Shown here: positions 59,377-64,000 of the stretch, one piece after another
Layout: every line of letters begins with the position of its first letter
How positions within the stretch are numbered: position 1 is the first letter of the stretch
DNA from: Physcomitrium patens
Taxonomy: Eukaryota; Streptophyta; Bryopsida; Funariales; Funariaceae
DNA length: 64,000 nucleotides
Assembly: GCF_000002425.4 (NCBI RefSeq)
Contig: NC_037257.1
Coordinates: 15,862,733 to 15,926,732 of the forward strand
Reading direction: 5' to 3'
Made by a program: the position numbers and the translations under genes
The notes under the pieces: model-generated
Databases searched by the model: none
Told to the model about the DNA's origin: nothing
What the model saw: the letters and a program-made list of their open reading frames with translations, nothing else

Positions 59377-59966
59377 ATGTAGTGGCTGATTGTGATCCTT
59401 GCAATAAGCATAAAAGTTTGGTCTCTGCTACTCGTTCTCAATCACTTTCTCCAAATATGGCCGTAAATACTTTTAAAAATGAATTCAAATCATAAAGAAG
59501 TCTTGAATCTTTTTCTATTAAAGCTATAAATCAAGAGAAAGCACTTCTTAATAGTAGTGCATCTATAAATTCGACTTGGATAAATCCATCATTGGAAAAG
59601 ATGCAATCTTAGATAGAACTTGACTTGTTGCAAAAATCCTCAAAATTTTGATCTTATTCCATCAAACTTCTCACGCATACTAATCCTTCTCCATGTCATA
59701 CTTATAGAAGCAAAATTCCCTGGATTTGGTTGTGACGTTGATCTACTTGCTTCTTTCAATTGCACAATTTCTTATCGTAGACTCTGAACTTCTTTCATAG
59801 GCATAGGCATAGTACTTCCATGATTCACGTTAGAAATACATGATATTTTCACTCTTAGAGTGTTGATAAACTCATGATGATCTACTACAGTTGCAAATCT
59901 ATTCTCACTTTTATTAAGAGTAGCATCCATAATCTTTCCTTCAATAGACAACTCAAACGAATTCAA
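59340..59966 (-). pseudogene. B5 gag N-part, fused to RNase H
   Basis: Minus-strand gag from ATG 59966: an acidic N-terminus (NSFELSIEGKIMDATLNK), a coiled-coil-like stretch (MPMPMKEVQSLR), then the capsid region near 59680-59400 (REKFDGIRSKF; ATEFQ at about 59375). At about 59360 the sequence passes directly into the LTRLTYKDKL part of pol, just before RNase H. Several stops occur. The join seems to use the short match CTTAC/CTTGCTTAC present at both ends of the lost segment. Confidence 0.65.
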
Positions 59967-60181
59967 AAGTTAAATTAGAGGAAGGTAATCTGCAACCTCT
60001 AAAAACAAATCCCACAAAGAGGGATAATCCACTCTCTTTAAGGAAAAGATAAGTGTTAGAAAATAAGATTTTTTATTTAAAGGTGGGTAGTCTGCAATCT
60101 TCAAAATATAATAATAAAAGTGGGATAATCCACTCACTTCTAAAATAAGACAAAAATAATATGTTAGCATTCTTATCAAAC

Positions 60182-60741
60182 TGTTAGGGACATGAATCTT
60201 GAAGAAAGAGAATCCTAAATATTCTCTTCTATCACTAAAGAGAATTAGAAGGTCACTCAAAAGGTGATGTAATATTAACTAGAATGGCTATTGCCAAAAA
60301 CAAGAAGATTAAAAAGTCTTGAAACAAGACTAAGACTAGAAAGGCGTTGACAAGAATGAAGAAGGCTTCATTCTTGCCTCCATATATACTATCTAACTAA
60401 GAGCCATGTGGCAATGTCCTATAGGACCTCCAACATGTGTTGACTTTGCTAGCCACATGTCTTATCTTGCAAGGCAAGTTATCTATGTATGCGCCACATA
60501 CTTAACTTGTTCCACAAGCTACTACACAGAGGTAACTTGTTCCATAAGCTATCAATACATGGTTAGCTTTTTGGCCAAGTTTCTAACCTACAAATATATC
60601 TAAAGTCAAAAATGCATCTATAAAGCCTTTAGAAAGCTTCTTTAGAAGATTTTATGAAATTATTCTATTTTACATACTTCTACTTAATCATATAAGTAAC
60701 TATTGAGATAAATATATATATATATATATATGTCTATGATA
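60182..60741 (-). repeat. B5 5' LTR
   Basis: 560 bp, TGTTAGGGACATGAATC...TATGTCTATGATA. Very similar to 56205-56752, with an AT dinucleotide run of about 18 bp (60714-60731). Hairpin arms 60351-60361 and 60366-60376 are perfectly paired as CAAGAATGAAG/CTTCATTCTTG. Confidence 0.88.
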
Positions 60742-60746
60742 GTATG

Positions 60747-61401
60747 TCTTCTGATCGTCTTATTCATGATATTAAGGAAAATCCTTCAAAGTCTCATGAT
60801 ACTTCCAAGTTTGAATTGAAGAAGAATCTTCTATATTTTGAGAGAGGCCTATATGTTCTAGAAGGTGAAGCTCGATTATGTGTTCTTCAAGCTCATCATA
60901 ACTTTTCAGCAGTAGGACATTTTGGATACAATAAAACTTTGGAACTAATATCCAAGGACTTTTGGTAGCTCCAAATGTGGAAAGTAGTCAAAGATTTTGT
61001 ACAATCTTATGATGTTTGCTCAAGATCAAAAACTCCTCGTCATTGACCCTATGGACTTCTTTAGCCATTACTCATTCTAAAACAACCATGGTCTTCTATT
61101 TCTATGGATTTCATTACAAATCTTCCAATCTCAGATTCTTATGACTATATTTGATGATAGTAGATCATTTTATTAAGATCGCACATTTTATACTATATAC
61201 AAAATTAATTTTTTTGGTAAAAAAATAACTAAGCTCTTTCTTGACAATATCTATCGCTATCATGGATTACTCAAGGATATTAGATCAGATAGGAAAACTC
61301 AATTTATATCAAGATTTTGGCGGACTCTTTTCAAGATTCTAAAAGTGGATATAAAACTATATTTGGTATTCCATCCTCAAACTAATGGACAAATGGAGCA
61401 T
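60747..61401 (+). pseudogene. B4 integrase, middle part
   Basis: Continues from 56204 after one GTATG duplication: SSDRLIHDIKENPSKSHDTSK, the finger (HHNFSAVGHFGYNKTLELISKDFW, then VQSYDVCS, with Cys-to-Tyr in the CDIC motif), the core with SMDFITNLPISD near 61100 (first Asp), DIRSDRKTQF near 61285 (second Asp) and HPQTNGQME near 61375 (Glu). Several stops. The F3 LTR is inserted right after the Glu. Confidence 0.75.
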
Positions 61402-62654
61402 TATCATATTATAAATGCTTACAGTATGTAAAAATTAGTTAAAAAATTTTATATGTTAATAAATCTAGATGTTTGTTAGAGTGGCTTGTAGATTAAATTA
61501 AAAAGAGTTGGTATAAGAAACTTTACTTTGTTTTTTTTACTTGTTTTGATTTTGACATTAAAAAAAACATATAGGACCTAAATATTTAGTATGAAGCCTT
61601 GGGAGAAGGTAGAAGCCTAAGGATGAAAATCTAAACTAGTAGGAGGCTAATTGAGAGGGATGAAAGTAAGGCATGGTTGGATGAAGGCAAAGAATGAGGA
61701 ACTTCATCCCTATTGGTCGAATATCATGCCCAATGGGCTTTGAGGATGCTGCCCATGACCTTAACAAGGGTTTCAGTGACTTCAAAGAGAGCATTTGGAA
61801 ATTAGAAGCTAGATTTGTAAATTTTAGGATTTGGAGTACAATTTTTGTATAAAAATTAGAAAATTTGAAATTAGGATGAAGAAGATATAGCCGTTTGAAG
61901 TTCAGGTATTAATTTAAGATATACTGTTCCTCTTTTGAGGATATGAAGAGTTGTATAGAAGCTTTTGAAGATCGGAAGATGCAATTAAGACAATAATTTC
62001 AAGGCCTACATTTTTTATGAAAGAATTATTGCTTTTGGAGTTCTTGTGAAGGAGTTATATGGAGTTGAAGGTGGCACTTCCAAATCAAAGGCAGTAAGTG
62101 AGCGGTTTTGTTTATAGTAATGATTGGAGCCATGACTTAAGTTTTTGAACAAATTTTTGGCTCAAACTTTTTGGAAAATATAATATTTTGTATTAAAAAG
62201 CTATAAATATAAATTTTATGGTATTTGAGCTTATATTTTGTGAGGTATAAAGAAAATTGCACGTGGATGTATAAAGACTAGGGTTTGAAGTGATTGTTAG
62301 GATTTTCAAGATATCTCAAGATCCACATTGAATTTGCAATTGAAATTTGTTTTTGAAGTTAATAAGAAGACATCAGTACCTCATGTAAAATTTGAATTTT
62401 TTTGGACAGTCGGATTAGGAAATATGAGGTGTTGAAGTTTGGAAAAATTTCCACATAAGGATATACAAGGTTTTAAAGGATTTATCATATTTTGGATGTT
62501 TTTGGTTACTTGAGGCTTGTGTATTTGGTGTAATTGCTCAAAAAGGAAAATTTATACATAAACTTAGGGCTTCTCTTATTTTGAAGCTTGATTGAATGAT
62601 TAGTGATAGCGAGAAGTTCAGCATTTTCTTGAGCAAATTCTTTCTACCTCGACA
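61402..62654 (-). repeat. F3, solo F-type LTR in B4 integrase
   Basis: 1253 bp, TATCATATTATAAATGC...CTACCTCGACA on the plus strand, so the ends resemble those of family A LTRs. Flanks are GCAT (61398-61401) and TCAT (62655-62658), an imperfect 4-bp duplication. Integrase of B4 reads through on both sides (QME-H then VNQVLEQYLR). Homologous to F1 in reverse and partly to F2. No coding sequence. Strand by analogy with family A. Confidence 0.7.
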
Positions 62655-63415
62655 TCATGTTAATCAAGTTTTGGAGCAATATTTAAGATATATAATTAAC
62701 TACCAACAAGATGATTGGACAACTCTATTTTCATTGATAGAGTTTGCTTACAATAACATGATACATTCTTCTACAAAACAAACACCTTTTTTTATCAATT
62801 ATGGTTATCATCCATGACTTGATACTTTTAACTTTTCAAAAGTTGATAATCCTATGACAAAATTTTTGGCAATTCATTTGTCACGGCTACATGCAATGAT
62901 GTAGGCATAATTAAAGAAGTTCAAGAACAACAAAAGGTCAATACATATGTCTATCGAAAGGAACAACCACCATTCCACATAGGTGATAAGGTATAGTTAC
63001 TTCGTTGTAATATCAAGACCACTTGTCCTTGTGACAAGTTGGACTATCAAAAGCTTGGACCATTTTCTATTTCTACACAAATCAATTCAATTGCATATCC
63101 TTTACATCTACGAGAGTCAATGAAAATCCATCCAATATTTCATGTGACTCTTTTTGAACCATACAAGATAGTGGACATACCAAGAAGAAGACATGCTGCA
63201 CCTCCTCCTATAGAAGTGGACAATAATGAAGAGTTTGAAGTAGAAGAATTTTTAGATTCAAAGTGGCACGAAAATAAATTGAAATATCTTGTCTATTGGT
63301 ATTGATATGATATTAGTGAACGCACATAGGAGCCAGTAAAGAATCTTATAAATGTAGCAAAGGCGATAGAGGCTTTTTATCGAGAATATCTATCAAAATC
63401 AAGAAACAAGATCTA
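62655..63415 (+). pseudogene. B4 integrase end and chromodomain
   Basis: VNQVLEQYLRYIINYQQDDW near 62655-62720, FAYNNMIHSSTKQTPFF near 62745-62795, the GPF motif in LDYQKLGPFSI near 63040-63070, and a chromodomain near 63220-63400 (EVEEFLDSKWHENKLKYLVYW, EPVKNL, EYLSKS). Frame breaks near 62818 and 62940 and a stop near 63306. The pol end is at about 63415, 65 bp before the third frame. Confidence 0.78.
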
Positions 63416-63479
63416 AGCAAGATAATATTTTACTTTCAATCTTTTTTTGTAACTTCTTTGTAGTTTTGATACTAAAGAG

Positions 63480-63902
63480 ATGGAGAACCAAGAACCAATG
63501 GATTCGACTCAAGAGCCTTTGTTTGTTGACCTACTAGATAAGACATTACGATTGTCACAAGCTTTAAGACGACATAATTGAGATGAAGATCTTTAAGAAT
63601 GACATATTTTTCTTCAAATAGATGGGAAGATACAACGCGTTTGGTATCACGGCCTTAGAAGGGACTCCTGATGTTTGGTGATTTTACTAGAGGTAGGAAC
63701 AATTCCTGAGGATGTTTCAAATGTTTTATTTGAAAGAAGTTATGAAGGCCTCAATAACGATCAAATAACTCGGTGGTCTTTCCACCTTAGTATGGGACAC
63801 TACCGATAGTTGAGAGGCCCTATCAATCATCTTCGAAGAGAACAAAGATCAGAGTATGTAGCAAATATTATTTATCGCATCATAGATTTCGTCAACATAT
63901 GA
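63480..63902 (+). pseudogene. B4 third frame (ORF3), unknown function
   Basis: 423 bp from ATG 63480 to TGA 63900-63902, the same length as in B5. It aligns residue by residue with B5 without a gap; conserved blocks are DLLD...LRLSQ, DGKIQRV, YHGLRR, CLVILLEV, YEGLNNDQIT and RGPINHLRREQRSEYV. Stops lie at five positions, some shared with B5. The product is unknown. It lies between the chromodomain end of pol and the polypurine tract, and no family comes to mind. Confidence 0.6.
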
Positions 63903-63927
63903 TGACCGCTCCTTGTGGAACTCGTCC

Positions 63928-63943
63928 CTAGAGGGAGGAGTAA
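63928..63943 (+). other. Polypurine tract of B4
   Basis: CTAGAGGGAGGAGTAA directly before the 3' LTR. B5 has the corresponding tract at 56753-56766 on the minus strand. Confidence 0.75.
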
Positions 63944-64000
63944 TGTCAAGGACATATGCATATAAGCCAATAATTATATGTATAAATAGGTAGAAGTAAG
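63944..64000 (+). repeat. B4 3' LTR, cut by window end
   Basis: TGTCAAGGACATATGCATATAAGCC... aligns with the first 57 bases of the B4 5' LTR. Confidence 0.85.

Larger units (their letters stand above)
56205..60741 (-). mobile_element. B5, internally deleted family B element
   Basis: A 4537-bp element: LTRs 56205-56752 and 60182-60741, flanked by the 5-bp duplication GTATG (56200-56204 and 60742-60746), inside B4 integrase. Minus-strand order: leader, gag N-part, RNase H, integrase with chromodomain, third frame. The end of gag, the knuckle, protease and RT are missing, about 1.9 kb relative to C1. It cannot move on its own. Confidence 0.88.
51252..64000 (+). mobile_element. B4, family B element with three nested inserts
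   Basis: 5' LTR 51252-51809, gag to 54126 (with solo LTR A8), protease-RT-RNase H to about 56100, integrase in three pieces (to 56204, 60747-61401, 62655-63415), third frame 63480-63902, polypurine tract and a 3' LTR cut by the window edge. Removing inserts would leave about 5.9 kb visible. Many stops; moderately decayed. Confidence 0.85.

Noticed and set aside
59970-60260. 96-codon minus-strand open frame
   Set aside because: It spans the B5 leader repeats and LTR end; a repeat-driven chance frame.
60714-60731. AT dinucleotide run as a regulatory element
   Set aside because: A simple repeat at one LTR only; the partner LTR lacks it.
1-64000. Host genes or defence systems hidden between elements
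   Set aside because: Every long frame on either strand could be assigned to gag-pol, the B third frame, or LTR sequence; nothing else with recognisable domains was found.

Overview
The window is almost entirely transposable-element DNA: LTR retrotransposons of the Ty3/gypsy type nested inside one another. I found no host gene, rRNA, convincing tRNA or CRISPR array. The pol types, the very AT-rich decayed copies, and mainly C-to-T/G-to-A differences between decayed and better-preserved copies suggest a repeat-rich, AT-rich block of a filamentous fungus, most likely an ascomycete with repeat-induced point mutation (RIP) or strong methylation decay. The species cannot be told. A run of 100 N at 48055-48154 shows this is a scaffolded assembly.

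Four groups recur. Family A has LTRs of 1.1-2.1 kb, a primer site TGGTGAACCCGAC a few bases inside the 5' LTR, 4-bp target duplications that are mostly ACGT, an FLDD reverse transcriptase and no chromodomain. Its copies are A1 (1-2179), A2 (5873-8034), A3 (8035-10141), A4 (10142 to about 19980), A5 (20728-29424, complete), A6 (33830-43769, complete), and solo LTRs A7 (45014-46862) and A8 (52375-53471). F-type LTRs (F1 31024-32248, F2 48929-49652, F3 61402-62654) share termini with A. Family B and its close relative C have 0.3-0.56 kb LTRs, 5-bp duplications, a pol ending in a chromodomain (C's is off the window) and, in B, an extra 140-codon reading frame after pol. Copies are B1 (solo LTR 560-1099), C1 (2180-5872), a fragment at 18745-19900, B3 (44128-50733), C2 (LTR 50743-51251), B4 (51252-64000) and B5 (56205-60741, complete but internally deleted). 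D is a decayed chromodomain element in pieces (about 19983-20727, 29425-31023, 32249-33829, 43774-44127).

The layout is a Russian doll. B3's 3' LTR appears to hold D; D holds A4, A5, F1 and A6; A4's 5' LTR holds A3; A3's integrase holds A2; A2's gag holds C1; C1 holds A1; A1's LTR holds solo B1. To the right, B4 holds solo A8, B5 and F3. Several joins are proved by matching target duplications or by a host reading frame that continues on both sides of the insert. Decay broadly follows nesting depth: outer hosts (A4, D, B3) are AT-rich and full of stops, while inner copies (A1, C1, A5) keep long frames.

No element looks fully autonomous. A5 is the best preserved, with about seven nonsense codons spread over gag-protease and pol frames. 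C1 keeps an intact YLDD reverse transcriptase but is cut by A1. The most notable observations are the ACGT insertion preference of family A, the conserved third frame of family B, a hairpin just downstream of the TATA box in B and C LTRs with a covarying base pair, and a telomere-like CCCTAA array inside A6-type LTRs.
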